A DNA stretch of 64,000 bases from Climacium dendroides. Lineage: Eukaryota; Streptophyta; Bryopsida; Hypnales; Climaciaceae. A model generated the notes under the pieces. The model ran no database searches, had not been told where the DNA came from, and saw only the letters and a list, made by a program, of their open reading frames with translations. The translations under genes and the position numbers were made by a program. This document shows positions 12,276 through 24,034 of this stretch, piece by piece. Each line of letters begins with the position of its first letter. The stretch's first letter is position 1. The DNA lies in contig OX467088.1 of NCBI GenBank assembly GCA_950106755.1, positions 12,570,001-12,634,000 of the forward strand, given 5' to 3'.

Positions 12276-13263
12276 ACGGCTCTCTAGTGATACCTGAAGT
12301 CTTCAGTTGGGGGTAGGAGGAGGGTTTTGTTATTTGCTGTGCTGGCCAATTTTGGTGTTCCCGAAGCCTGTGCAGTGCAATTTTGAAACCGGAGGTCTCA
12401 GGGTTTTGTTAGTCTTCTTTGTGTGCTGGATTAGTGCTAGGATTGGTGTAGGCTCGCAATCGGCTGCGGAAAACGATGCACGAACCGGTGAAGAATGTCA
12501 CGTAGCTGCATGCAGAAATTTTATAAGTTTCACTGAGAGTTTGTGCGTAATATTATGAATCAAAACTGTTTTGAATCACATTGTTCTTTTGAATCAAAGT
12601 CTTGTTGCCCTTCGAACTCATTTTTGAAACAAACGGCTACGGTGTTCTCAGTCGGGGTGGAAACGTTGCCAGCAGCAGGATTTCCTGCCAAAAGCTGTTA
12701 CCCTCCCGCGTTGTATTCCACCTTGGCTGTCGCTAGCAGGCTTCGTACAGCGTCTGTAATGCGACGGGGATGCCACATCGGCACGGATTCCTTGAATTCC
12801 GGGTGACCCAACTGCATACAGTGCCTCCGAAGCCATAATCGACGCGGTGGTACACATTTTGCTCCAGAAATTTTTGTGAGCACTCTCCGCGTCGCTGCAA
12901 GGCCACCCACTGTTGCGATCTCGTGGAGCTCCACGGCGGAGTTTTCCGGAAAAAAAATTTGCTGCAGAAGACACTGCATCGTTAGCCTAAATTGCATTTC
13001 CCTAAAATTCTATGAATTCTGGCAGTCTTAGGGGCTGGCAAAAATTTGTGTGTGCCATCAAGCATATGAGAACGCAATCGGAATGGCTGGAATTCCCTTA
13101 TTACATCATGTTTGCACTTCTTGAAATTCGGCCCTGATCGTATCCTGCGGATACGGTGCAGTAGAGGAAGAGCCCGAGGGTCGTTCAGGGGTTAACGTAG
13201 GACAAAGCTTCACGGTCACACTCCAAACAAGGAGGCATTTTATGTAAGTACTTGGATAACTTA

Positions 13264-13386
13264 AGGTATGTTTGCACTTGGTGTTAGAGGTGTTGTTTGG
13301 AATGTGAATCTGGTTGAAAAGTAGGTCTAAATTTGTTCCTAAGACCCTCAATAACAACACTTTTAACACCAAGTGCAAACATACCT
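13264..13386. mobile_element. 123-bp MITE with inverted repeats and TTA target duplication
   Basis: The ends are inverted copies: AGGTATGTTTGCACTTGGTG on the left and its reverse complement on the right, continuing to about 30 bp with few mismatches. The element is flanked by TTA at 13261-13263 and TTA at 13387-13389. A 3-bp TTA duplication is typical of PIF/Harbinger (Tourist-like) elements. It has no coding capacity. Confidence 0.88.
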
Positions 13387-13389
13387 TTA

Positions 13390-14869
13390 GTATTGTGGTA
13401 ATAAGGATAATTTAATGTGGTCACAAATGAGGATTGTTCTCATGAGGGCTTTTTTTTTGAACCAATATCCTGTTCGCCTCACTACAAAGGCTAGTTTTGG
13501 GAGGGACGAAGCCAGAGAAGTCACATTTTTGATAGTTTGGTGAAATTTTGCCAAAAAAACCCCTTTGGTTCTCATCCAATATTAAGAAAGTTGGTAAATG
13601 AGGATAAGGCCTCAAAATTTAAATGAGGGTGAAAACCAATTCAACGTCACCTATCCATAATTGTCAATCTTACATGGCTATATGAAAAATAAGGTGATTG
13701 GATTGGAGCATTCATGGCATATCTTCTCCATATTGGGATATTTGTACCTCTAATATAATGTGAGTTCAAAATTTCCTACCAAACTTACTAAATCTTTATA
13801 AATTTTGTAGTTCCCTAAAACCTTAGACTATCTTATATCTAAGCACCTTTCCTTTGCAAATAAGTAGTCAATATCCATTAACTAAGCTAGTATACTTCCC
13901 TATAGAGACACCAAAATAATTTACTTACTACAATAGAGTAAATTGTGAAGTTTGTCTTGTGTTTGTAGATGGATGTTGGAGGAAGGTTTAACTAGGATAA
14001 AGGTAAAACAACCCATTGTGGTTAAACTTTGGAATTTGACCTCATGGTATTGTTGAAATTAAATTTTTTTTCCCACCTAAAAGACAACTGTGAGAAATAG
14101 CAAGTGCAATTGAAATTATATTTTTTTCGACAAAGTATCATCATCATCATCATGGCCCCCAAAAGTCTATAGATTACCCTATAACCAACAAAATCTGAAT
14201 CCATAATACTCATCTTATTTTCTAACATGAAAGGTCTAAAAAGTCAATTCTTACAATGCATTTCACATTGAAAAGTTGGAAGTTCCTAATGAAGTCAATT
14301 TTTACTCCATTACTATCATGTAAGACATTAATTGTGGCTCAAATCTTACATATTGAAAAAACCTACAATACGGTCATTTGACCACAATAGGTCATTTTAC
14401 CTTGGTACAAAAGAAATGGTACCAAACTCCATTGGACCTCAATTTTGGTGTTTCAAGGAGTTTTGTTTCATGTTTTTCCCAAACTCTAACTAGTGATCCT
14501 ACATTGTATACACTTTACAATTAACTCTAATATCACAGTATCACACATTCAAAATAAATATGGAATAGTAAAATAGTTGAGATCTCAAGAGATCAAATTT
14601 AAAAACTCAAATGACCTTTTAATTGTAGAGATGGATATACCATATGTTCAACTTAATTTGCTTTTCTTGGCTTTTGACACTTTGCTCTTTCTACTTTTTC
14701 AACACTCCCAATTTTGGATTGATTTTTTTCTATCCAATATACAATAAATTTCATGAAAAAAATAAACTTCTCTACTTCAATGATCTATACCTCCCACTTA
14801 AAAATTGCATTAACCACCCCCCACCCCCCCTTTACAAGCAATGGTAAAAAGTGTGAAGTGTCATTCCTT
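13390..14869. other. AT-rich intergenic, no gene seen
   Basis: There are only short, low-complexity open frames, a TCA trinucleotide run near 14140-14152 and long A/T tracts. No exon, RNA gene or transposon end could be supported. Confidence 0.5.
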
Positions 14870-15690
14870 GATCTTGCAAACAAACACAGCAAGACTCAAG
14901 TCTCCCAAGTGCAAATTGAGAACTGTCGGTATGCATTTCTCCTAATCCATTAAGGCAGAACTCGGCACTGCATTTCAAGCAGCAAGCAAGACAGTAATGG
15001 TACTACAAATCACATTCCCTAATTAAACCACGACATCTGCAACATCTCAAAGAAATGGCCGCCATAGAAGAGTGCTATATCATCGGCAGACAAAAAACAG
15101 ACTTAAAACACGTGAATTGAACCGATTCAATTATGTCCGGCAACATTACAAAATTGCAACCACTGCAGACTTGCTTTGCAATCTAACCTCAAGATAGAAG
15201 TTACTTTCTGAACACCCGCAGCCTACGCAGGCACCTACACAGGTCATCGTATAGGATATTGCATTGGAGACATGAACAGAAACAGGGCAAGTCAAGCCAA
15301 GCAAGGATGGTTTGTACCACTCTGGAAGCTCAACTTCTTCTATCTCATCTAGTTTGCTGCGAGAGCAGGAATTTCCGAATTGCAGCGTCTTCGCCACTCA
15401 ACACCAATTTCAGTGCCTTCAACCCAGAAGGATCTGCTCCGTTATCCAAACCCTAGGAAAGGCGATCCTCTTCAATCCCTGCAATTCCACACTGGTTTCG
15501 AAGCCAAATTGACGAATAGAGAAAGACGAGAACTATTGAAAGTCAATTCATGACGATAAAACCCACCGTTATCGAGAATCACCTCCAACATCCGCTGTGT
15601 GCTCGATAGCACACAATGAATTTGACTCCTGGATTTGCCAGAGTGAATTACCAATCCCGATAAAACTCAATGCATACGCCCAGTGAAACC

Positions 15691-16032
15691 TTAAATCAGA
15701 AGGATACCATTCTCCCGAAGACTATCTACGAACGCCTTGATCTTCCCATGGTACTTCTCCCCTTTCCGCAGCTCATAAGTCACCGCTGGGATGTCCTTCA
15801 CCTTCAACCTGGCAGCCAAGATCCCTGCAATGTGTGCGGAAGCCGCCACGTCGCCCGTCGCAGGAAGCTGCTCCCGCAGATCCTTCTCCTCCGACGTCGC
15901 CGCAACCACCGTGTGGCTGGTGGGCTTGTGAACCACCATGGATCGCACATACTTGTTGGAGAAATGCAACTTCAACTCGTAAGGTTTCAAGTATTTGGTC
16001 ATCCTCGACACGGATCCCATTTTCGCCGCCAT
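15691..16032 (-). CDS. mitochondrial-type ribosomal protein uL18 (L18p/L5e family), copy 1
   Basis: Single-exon gene of 113 residues from the ATG at 16032 (MAAKMGSVSRM). An in-frame GTG three codons earlier is not a plausible plant start. The sequence matches the plant L18p/L5e family of organellar ribosomal proteins: a KPYELKLHFSNKYV segment, then an alanine-rich DVAASAHIAGILAARL helix, then KDIPAVTYELRKGEKYHGKI and a VDSLRENGI end. It should bind 5S rRNA in the large subunit of the mitochondrial ribosome. I see no long targeting peptide, which is usual for this short form. A telo-box lies 84 bp upstream. Copy 2 at 32582-32923 differs by three substitutions (E to Q, P to S, K to R) within this frame. 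Confidence 0.9.
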   Translation of the reverse strand: MAAKMGSVSRMTKYLKPYELKLHFSNKYVRSMVVHKPTSHTVVAATSEEKDLREQLPATGDVAASAHIAGILAARLKVKDIPAVTYELRKGEKYHGKIKAFVDSLRENGILLI

Positions 16033-16115
16033 GAGGTTCACCTCCCTCCCTCCCTCGCTCGCTGATGCTCAAAAAGCAATTCAGCCTGCAAACTCCGCTT
16101 CGCTCTTCCACGCCG

Positions 16116-16124
16116 AAACCCTAA
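16116..16124 (-). promoter_or_regulatory. telo-box upstream of uL18 copy 1
   Basis: AAACCCTAA (written on the plus strand) sits 84 bp before the uL18 ATG. Telo-boxes are common in plant promoters of ribosomal protein and translation genes. The same element is conserved upstream of copy 2. Confidence 0.65.
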
Positions 16125-16656
16125 TTGCCTCAACACCCCAAATTGCCTGAGTGAACACGAACGCAATGTAGACGTGGCAGGGAATAGTCTGAGATGGCAG
16201 GGAATAGTCCGACGTGTCAGTCTTAACCCCTTTGGAATATGACGTGGCCTAATGACATAGATAACACACAAACATTGTAGGTGTGAATAGGTTCCACTCA
16301 CCGGTGTCATCGTTCTCCCGCTTGCAAACTCCAACATCATGGTGATCTTCCAGCACTTTTCGTTTTCATCGCTGTTCAATTTCGAGCTCTTGTGCGAAGT
16401 TTTCAGATCCCTACTCTGCAGCAATGTCGCCGTCTCTTTGTTAAGTTGCATCCCGAGTTGAATACTAAATCTGCCAATTAAGTTGAACAGTAATTGAATC
16501 TGGTTGAACATGTTTGATTTCGTGCGCAGTTTACTCGCGAACACTTCTTTTCCACTGTCGTGAACTTCTCCTTCTCCAGCGAGATAGGGTCAGCCTCCTT
16601 TCACATTAGAAGTAGAGCCATGAGCAAAGCCACTGTATCAATTTCAGAATATCAAC

Positions 16657-16881
16657 ATGCCTCCCACTCAGAAAATCAATGTTGTGATCTTTCTTTTGCT
16701 CCTTTGGATTTTCCAATTTCACTTTTATCTTGCGTGGAAGGTTTTCGTCCAACTCTACAATCACAAGTATGCTTGCGTGTTACTTTTCGTTGTGTTTTAC
16801 TGGTTTTCATTCAAGATGGCTTCGAAGGCATTTCAAAAGCCTGCCAGTGAGGACAGTGACAGTGAGGACAGTGAGAACTGA
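16657..16881 (+). CDS. possible small two-helix membrane protein (74 aa)
   Basis: The ATG at 16657 opens 74 codons. Residues about 8-30 (VVIFLLLLWIFQFHFYLAWK) and 38-52 (KYACVLLFVVFYWFSF) are hydrophobic and could span a membrane. The tail is acidic (EDSDSEDSEN). A 'atttcag' just upstream could be a 5' leader splice acceptor. It lies divergently from uL18 copy 1, about 0.6 kb away, so a shared promoter is possible. I do not recognise the family and the second locus does not preserve it. It could be a chance open frame. Confidence 0.3.
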   Translation: MPPTQKINVVIFLLLLWIFQFHFYLAWKVFVQLYNHKYACVLLFVVFYWFSFKMASKAFQKPASEDSDSEDSEN

Positions 16882-17064
16882 TACTTGCCAAGTGTTCTAA
16901 TTAATCGTTTCTCTTGGACATCTCCGGAACTGTGTGTTGGTAATTATGACATTATTTAGTTGTATGCTCATTAGGAAGCCCTCTCAAAATTTACGCGTAA
17001 GACTTAGAAGCGATCTCGCAGATGTAGTCGGGACCGTTATTGACAATGTAAGTAGTTATTAGCT

Positions 17065-19513
17065 ATGGTCAGACTTACGGCATGCCTAGAATTGTGCACC
17101 CCGAGTACCTCCATCGTCCTGCCATTACTATGTTTCTTCGCGTTATGCACAGTCTTCGTTGGTTCTCCGGCACTTGAAATTCGGCCTCAGAGTACTGTTA
17201 GCCAATCGCTCGACTACCAGAATCTCAAGGTGAACGATGCACACTACTACCCGAGGAGAGAAACCTGGGCCACAAGTAGGCACAACCGACGTACACCTAC
17301 TTTCGGTGAGGCTTTGAGGTCCATTTTCAAGAACGCACCCTATGGCGATAATACAATCCTCGTGGTCAGCCCAGACCACTACGCCGTATCGCACCATTCA
17401 AGAAGCTATTGATGAGGTGCCAGAAAATAACACGAGGCGAACCACCATCTACGTCACAACTGGAGTTTATACGTACGTGTATTTTGAAGCGATTTCATCC
17501 TCCTCTAGTTGTTTTCTCAACTTCTTGATTCAATTTGATGTTGGCATTTGTAGGTGAGAGAGACCTTGAGAAACTCCGTTCTGAAAATAACAACGAAATT
17601 GGATCATTTTGCGTAGGGAGAAGGTCGTCTTTCCGACAAACAAGCCGTACATAACTTTACAAGGAGAAGGCAGCAACCGAACAGTCATCACCTGGAATGA
17701 CACTGCAGCCTCTGCGGGGACTCTCATGAGTGCTTCGGTCGTGGTGGAATCCGACCATTTCATAGCCAGGGACATATCGTTCCGGGTAAGTACGGAATTG
17801 GATTGCATCTAATTCTCCTTCGTAGACGTTCACGACCAAGCCTCACAAATTTTAATGAGGTGCGAGTCGAATTTGCAAAAATTATCCGCATCCAAGAAAC
17901 TGGTAGGATGTGATTTTCGACACTCTTAAAGCTGGTTACTGAATGTTACGGGTGTCCACCAACCTTGAGAAACAATGCAGTGAAATATGCAAGCTCTCAA
18001 ATGCCAGAATATTCTTGAGTAATCCATTTGTCATCTCTGGCAAATGGATCCGACAATGTAGTGTGAGCTTTAGGAAGAATACGGTTTCCAGATGGTCGTC
18101 CACTATACATCATTTGACGTAATGAAGGCTACCTAAGTGATTCCAAGCAGCAGGCACTAGATCCTCACTTTTATGTTCATGGCCACACGCTGCTTTCGAA
18201 GCCACGACATGCAGGGGAACGCTGTGATGGAGGGGAGAAGTTCTCTGTCCTCCACTCATGTTGAGGAAGCGTGCTAAGTCCGACGCTCGATGTGTGTGGT
18301 GCACACAAAACGAAGTGACTACGGAAGAGAGCGTCAAACTCGCTGCTCGCCATCTCTCACAGTCTATCCTGTGTGTTCTTTCATTTGCAGAACTCTGCGG
18401 GACCCCCAGTCGCAAATCAAAAGCACAAGCAAGCAGCGGCATTCCGCATCTCGGGTGACATGGCCTTTCTGTACAGGTGCAATTTCTATGGTCACCAAGA
18501 CACGTTGTACGACCACTCCGGTCGACACTACTATTTCAGATGCTTCATTGAAGGCTCTGAGGACTTTGTATTCGGTGTCGGTCGATCGCTCTTTGAGGTG
18601 AGTCTCTTTCCTGAGTCAGGGTCAAATTACCTTGGACTTGTTATTTATAGTTCGATTCCTGGAAGATTAATTGGAATGCCATTTCGAGTAGGGGCCTCAT
18701 CTGGTTGCATGGGTCTGAAAAAGCAACCCAGTACTATGGGTGAAAAGTGGGGCTAAGATGAGCTGCAGCCACCTGGCATGCAACTCGTTCTACTACTGTG
18801 CCGTTGCGCTTGGCGTCCAATTCTTCGTCATGGACCACTAGATTGTGCGTGTGCACCGATCTATCGTCGACGCAATTCTGTTTTTCCACGAGACAGAGTG
18901 ATATGAATTTGTATCGTTGTTACCAGATATGCTGGTTGCATTCAATTGCTCACGGCGACGGGGGCGTGCTGGTAGCTCAAGGCAAGTACTACCCTGGCAA
19001 CATCTTGGGAGAATCGGGATTCTCATTCCTACGCTGCATTATCACCGGCTCTGGAAGGCCATATCTAGGCCGTGCATGGGGTCAATACTCTACTGTGGTC
19101 TACTCCTACTGTACAATGGATGCCAATATTAACACGAAGGGTTGGTATGACTGGGGCTTGCAAGGGCGAGACAGGTGCGTGTTCACTTCCTGGGACCGAT
19201 GTAACTGATGTCGGTATTCTAAGATGAGGTTTCTCCTCTTCCTGCGGACCAGAATAGATCGTCTAAGCAATTTTTATTACACATCTATCATTCACAAATT
19301 GTATCTCCATTGCGGAAGTGACTGCATTACCATTACGGCTGACCTCTGACGAAATTTCTACTTGTTTATATATGCAGAACTGTCTACTTTGGGCAATACA
19401 GGTGCACTGGAAGAGGAGCCAATACAACCGGTCGAGTTTATTGGGCCAGAGAGCTGACGGATGCAGAAGCTCAACCTTTCTTAGGTATCGGGTTTGTAGA
19501 TGGCCCGTGGTAG
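17065..19513 (+). CDS. pectinesterase (PME), 5 exons, frame break in exon 1
   Basis: Wall enzyme that removes methyl esters from pectin, in the secreted class without a PMEI domain. The ATG at 17065 gives a hydrophobic N-terminus (about residues 16-35), a likely signal peptide. Exons by GT/AG and phase: 17065-17472, 17617-17785, 18391-18597, 18927-19174 and 19378-19513, about 388 codons in all. Motifs: [13 protein letters not shown] and [10 protein letters not shown] in exon 1; GHQDTLY (catalytic Gln and Asp) and EDFVFG (second Asp) in exon 3; [10 protein letters not shown] (Arg, Trp) and GWYDWG in exon 4; GFVDGPW then TAG in exon 5. Within exon 1, at about 17371-17381, the signal-peptide frame (ending VVSPD) and the catalytic frame (TTPYRTIQ) do not agree: the equivalent of one extra or two missing bases. 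Either this is a recent pseudogene or a sequence error. All other exons look intact. The gene faces the GDSL-FAS1 gene. Confidence 0.85.
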
Positions 19514-20228
19514 ACTCCATCTCTAGCTGTTGCACGACCAATGCCTGCTGAATGATGCACGATTTCCTAGCCGAGCTAGCTTTTCACTAAGCATGGACGA
19601 TTCAAAGCTGAAGCTCGTGAAGCAAACTAGCTGGAAGACATGAAAGAGATTTTAGACGTAATCCAAGGACCTAATTCAAGGCTTATCGCATCATGATGAT
19701 AGTGGCTAGATCATTTTTTTTAGTATATGCATACATCACTCAACTATCTCGGGGGAGGCCGAAGTCAGAACTTTTGGAAAATCTTTGCACTTGACAATTC
19801 ATAAATTTGCATTCAATGATTCGAATACTCTCTTCACGATCTGAACTGTAAGGTTGTAGCTAGGAACAGACAAACTCTCGAACTCTTCAACTCACGAATC
19901 GAAGAATCTCGGGGAGAAACTTAGGGAAGTCCATGAGGTGATAGTATGTGGAGACATTGAAATAGGAAAACAGAGGGCATGAAAGCTCGATTTCTTTCAC
20001 ATGAAAAAGGCAGTGTACACGATGACAAATTACAAATGTCACAGTATTCCATACGCGTCCAGCACGTCGAAGTCTAACTCGCCCTCAACAGGTCAGAGCA
20101 TCCATCGCAAGGACGGGCTTGTTTTCCGAATCGGCAAACTCTAACGTACGTACTCTCACCTATGCACTTGCGTCAGAAAAATAATGCCGATGCAGCTTAT
20201 TCTTCAATCCTCTCGGCTGTCCAGTTTC
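19514..20228. other. intergenic between convergent pectinesterase and GDSL-FAS1 genes
   Basis: This should contain the 3'UTRs and poly(A) sites of both convergent genes. No further coding region or repeat was recognised. Confidence 0.5.
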
Positions 20229-23161
20229 TCAAAAGCCAGGAGGAAAGAGCACATGATCAATGCCGTGAATCACGACCTGCCCAGTGACGTTGTACAGATT
20301 GGGATCAACGACCCGCATATGCATGTCGTCTCCAACGAACACCCCGTCAGCTGAGTACGACAATGCCAGAGGCAATCCGGAGAGGGTCGTGACCGAGGCG
20401 GGCTTGGTTGCGAGTATGGCGTCCAAGCTGAAGTAGCCGGCGACGACGTGGTAGAGCGCGACGTCGTTCACTTTGTTTTCAGCGAATGCTTTGTCAAGGT
20501 AAGGTCGGTTATCTGGCGTGGTAAGGGCTTCGTTGTTAGGGAGGAAGACGGTCACCGGCTGGGCGGGGTCCCCGAGTAAAACAGCGTCCAAGTCGAAGGA
20601 TCCCACGAGCCCTAGGACTTCGGAGTAATCCGGCTTGTCCAGGAGAAAGTGCATCGCCACTTGCAACTGCGCAATTGCCGTCGTCATGTCTGTCACACCA
20701 CCACACATGGGATTCATCATCAGAAATGGGAATCGTTTACACAGTGAATTGAGTTCGGGATTTCAGACGCGCCATTCTGTCATTTCATTTGGATCCTGAA
20801 TCCAGCCCCGCCTAATTCCCAACGCCAAAATCTCGTCCCAAACTACCACTCCCGCAGTGAAGATCGATTTCAAATTGTGTTTTCCCGTATTGCCACAAAT
20901 TCCAAACCCCAAACTTCGGACATGCTTACAAGGTTCGAAATGCTTATGAGGCTTGAAAATCTTCCCGCCCGTTCATGTACTTCTAAAACTAGAAACAAAT
21001 TATCAAATTCGTATTTCTTTCAGTACGTTTCCACATATCCGTGGAAGCACATTATCACTCCCAATAGTAGTGGCATTCGACACAAATTGAGCTAGTGTTG
21101 CATCACGTGAGATGATCTGCAATTCATGAGCAACATGAAGTGGGAATGATGTGCAGTGCGTACTTGGAGGGGAGTAGGGAGCGCCAGCAGATTCCTCCAT
21201 GCCGTCATTAATCTGGAGCCACTGCTTCAGCGTGGGCGCGTCAGCCAAAAGAATATACCCAGGCTCATTAGCATACAAATTGATGATGTAGTTCCAGGCA
21301 TACATAGTCGGGTGGAGCTCATCCCAAAAGATGGCGCGTGCCCTCCTCTTGCACACAGTGTACAGCCAGGCCCCTGTCGCAGAATCCACATCCCCACATG
21401 CCGACGTGTTCGTTGTCGGCGTGCAGCACGGCTTGAGCGCATCAGTGAACCCGTTCGTGCTCGCTTCCTGTATCAGCTTGTCCATGGCGGCGTGCTCGTC
21501 CAAGACGATGAACCTTGCGCCGGGGTTGAGGGCGTTGATGCTCTGCACGGCGCCCAGCAAGAAAGCGTTGTGGATCTTGATGAAAGGCTCCGCATCTGGT
21601 TCTGCGCAGTGCTCGTACAAGTGGGAGGCCGTGGCGAGAGGACTGCAGTCGACGTTGAACACGTTCGGCACGATGACGTTGCGAAGCCCAATGTCGTAGA
21701 GGCGCTGCAGATTCGCTTGGATGCCGTTGACGACGCGCTGCATGTAGACGTAAAACTCCGGGAGAGTCTCCCCCATGAAGGTCAAGTAGTCGTCCACCAT
21801 CACGGAGACGATCGTGAGGGAATTCAAAAGCTCCTCGTATTCGTACGCGCCAGTGTGGAGCAAACGCTCGAAGTTGTCCACTTGGGCGCCCAAGCTGGTG
21901 GGGTTGTTCGCGAGGGAGATGCCCGAGCCGCCCACGGCGAAGTTCACGCCGGAGGAGATGTCCGCGCCTTCGGAGTAGAGGTATGGCGGCGGGTACACGG
22001 GCAGCTTCAGCATATCCTCTGCAACAGCGACATTATGTACAGAGTCAGAAAATAGAGTCGCGAACTGATTTGCATTGAATCAATTGGCAAATTTTCTGGG
22101 AAAAATGGGGTAAGGTTACGAAAACTGTGGTCAACGCGGGGAAGTTGATAGAAGAATATTGAGAGTCAGAGAGGACTTGTGAAGCGGAATTTTGAAACTT
22201 ACTGATCCAATCGGTTTGAGTCTTGCCGTCGGAGTATCGCCCGGCAGGAGCTCCGTTCCTGTTGGGCCATGAGATGCCGTAAGGAGCTTTCCAAGCCCTG
22301 CCCGTGAAGTTTCCGACTTTCGGGGTGTTTCCGACGTCGACATATGAGTCACCGAATGCGAACAGAAGCGTTGTCTTTTGCGCCTCCACTGCCACATTCC
22401 AACCAGGAAAAAATTCTCATCAATCCACTGCTTGAAGCCTGGATTGAAGTCGAATCGTCACATGCGGCAAACTCAGCTAAAAAAACCCCACGACAGCAAG
22501 AATTCTCGCGCATGCAATAATTCCTAACAGCAAATTTTGTAATCATCGGAGACTGTAATTCATATATTCATTATCCCCTGTTTCAAGACTGAACCTCCCC
22601 TCTCAGCTTGTACATACCCCAAAGGGTAATACACAAACTGAAAAGAGGTCCAAACTGAACGCACACCACAATTTCAAACACATACATTTCAATATTACTC
22701 GCAAGCACTTCCAACGGGGAAGCACAAGACTTCAGAGTTGGAAGTGCTGGATGGTAGCTAGATATATCCTCTCTGGGAAGATCACACTGATGCGCAATGC
22801 GCTACCAACAGTTGCAGACACAGCCCTCATTTCCTCATAAACCCAGCCTCGATGTCCTTGAACCAGATTCCCATGTCCACAGCTACAGACCAATTGCAAC
22901 ATACAAGCCTGACAAACTTCCTACAAAAATTCTCATACCAATCTCACAATCAGTCCAATAATTCCACAGAGACAACTGGAGCGTAACGACAATCAGCAGA
23001 GAAGAACTGACGACGTCGATTGAGTAACATTCGCAAGCATTCACGAAGACCAGCCACCAAATGTCGTCAAAACGCAAAGGCAGGTGCGTACCCGAATGCA
23101 AGATGGTAGCCGAACAGATGAGACCCAGCAGCACTAGGCTGCAAACTCGCAGACTCGCCAT
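20229..23161 (-). CDS. secreted GDSL esterase/lipase with C-terminal fasciclin (FAS1) domain, 4 exons
   Basis: Exons on the minus strand: 23161-23092, 22388-22203, 22018-21164 and 20689-20229. All have GT/AG junctions and consistent phase, giving about 523 residues. Exon 1 encodes a signal peptide (MASLRVCSLVLLGLICSATI). Exon 2 has GDSL block I (FAFGDSYVDVGN, nucleophile Ser). Exon 3 has the block II glycines (VNFAVGGSG) and block V (WDELHPTM, catalytic Asp and His). The block III position, usually GxND, reads VDD, so the oxyanion-hole Asn appears replaced by Asp. Exon 4 encodes a FAS1 domain of about 150 residues with H1-like TVFLPNNEAL, the YH motif (LYHVVAGYF) and H2-like VIHGIDHVLFPP. The enzyme half should hydrolyse ester bonds of wall lipids or acyl sugars; FAS1 domains mediate wall or surface adhesion. 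The alternative is two genes, but exon 4 has no signal peptide of its own and its phase fits the exon 3 donor. Confidence 0.85.
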
Positions 23162-24030
23162 TGCAATGAACTAGCTCGACACACGCCTCCAGCAGCAGAA
23201 CCGACTGTCCTATCCTGTCCTGGACCCAGATGCTTTCGACTCGTTGAGGGAGCTAAGCTATGAGTGGGGGCTACACTGGGGTGGGTTAAATACTACCGGC
23301 AGGGGTCCACTTGATCCCAGGGGCGGAGCGAGCCGACGCTGCGCCAGTGGGACTGCGCAGGTTCCGTAGTTGCTAAATTTGGGGTCGCGAGCCAGAGGCG
23401 GACGGGCGTCGCTGCACCTGCGTGCTCCTGCGAGAGGACACAAGCAAGAGTGTGCTTTCCGGCCTCCTGTTGCAAGTCAACAGCTGGGAGGGGCGCCTGG
23501 CTAACTCACTGGCTGCGGGGAGCACATTGCACGGGTTAGTATTGGACTGTACTGGCTCATCATGGCCGGCAGTTGGTGTCCTCTGGACCGTGTCAAAGGG
23601 TTGCATTGCCTGGGAATTTTCTCATGTTTTATCTGCCGCTAGTTAGTTTGCAACTAGGTTACAACTGCGGTTGCCGTGAACCCGCATCCTGGAATCGCAC
23701 ATGGCGTAAACCCAAATTGCGGCGCGTTTAACTGAGACCCCACTCCCATTCGACGTGTTCCGGAGCTAGCTTGTGTGTACAAGAAATTAAAGAGTCTGTT
23801 CAATTCGTCGAAGCCCCACCACATGCATGAATGCTGGTGGAGAGAGTGTCGATATGCTCCACGCTTAAGAAATCGGATATATACACAAAATATACGGAGA
23901 TCCGTTAATCGTACTACTTGACAGGATAATTAGTACGGACGGACTTTGGGTAGCGAGTTCATGATTTCTCTCGGCGTCCCTACTGGCAGGGTAAATTAGC
24001 AAGTTTTGACGATTCTAGTCATGGTGTTCA
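23162..24030. other. upstream region of GDSL-FAS1 gene
   Basis: It contains the probable promoter and 5'UTR of the minus-strand GDSL-FAS1 gene and moderately GC-rich DNA. No gene could be supported on either strand. Confidence 0.45.
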
Positions 24031-24034
24031 ATGA

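Larger units (their letters stand above)
11096..13263. other. intergenic region downstream of CESA
   Basis: A short direct repeat ('gggtttctcaattgtccca') sits near 11097-11140. The rest has moderate GC with only short, unconvincing open frames on both strands. Two related element-like segments are listed separately. No gene is supported. Confidence 0.5.
14870..16260. repeat. segmental duplication, copy 1 (pairs with about 31500-33190)
   Basis: Beyond the uL18 gene, flanking DNA on both sides matches the second locus. Downstream of the gene both copies share phrases such as 'cagcaacattacaaa'-type and 'gacttgctttgcaa'. Upstream both share 'gtagacgtggcagggaatag' and a telo-box. The coding part is nearly identical and the flanks are more diverged, as expected when the gene is under selection. 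Confidence 0.8.

Noticed and set aside
21156..22055. Plus-strand open frame of about 299 codons
   Set aside because: Antisense of the GDSL exon; Arg/Val/His-rich with no domain, whereas the minus strand encodes the enzyme motifs.
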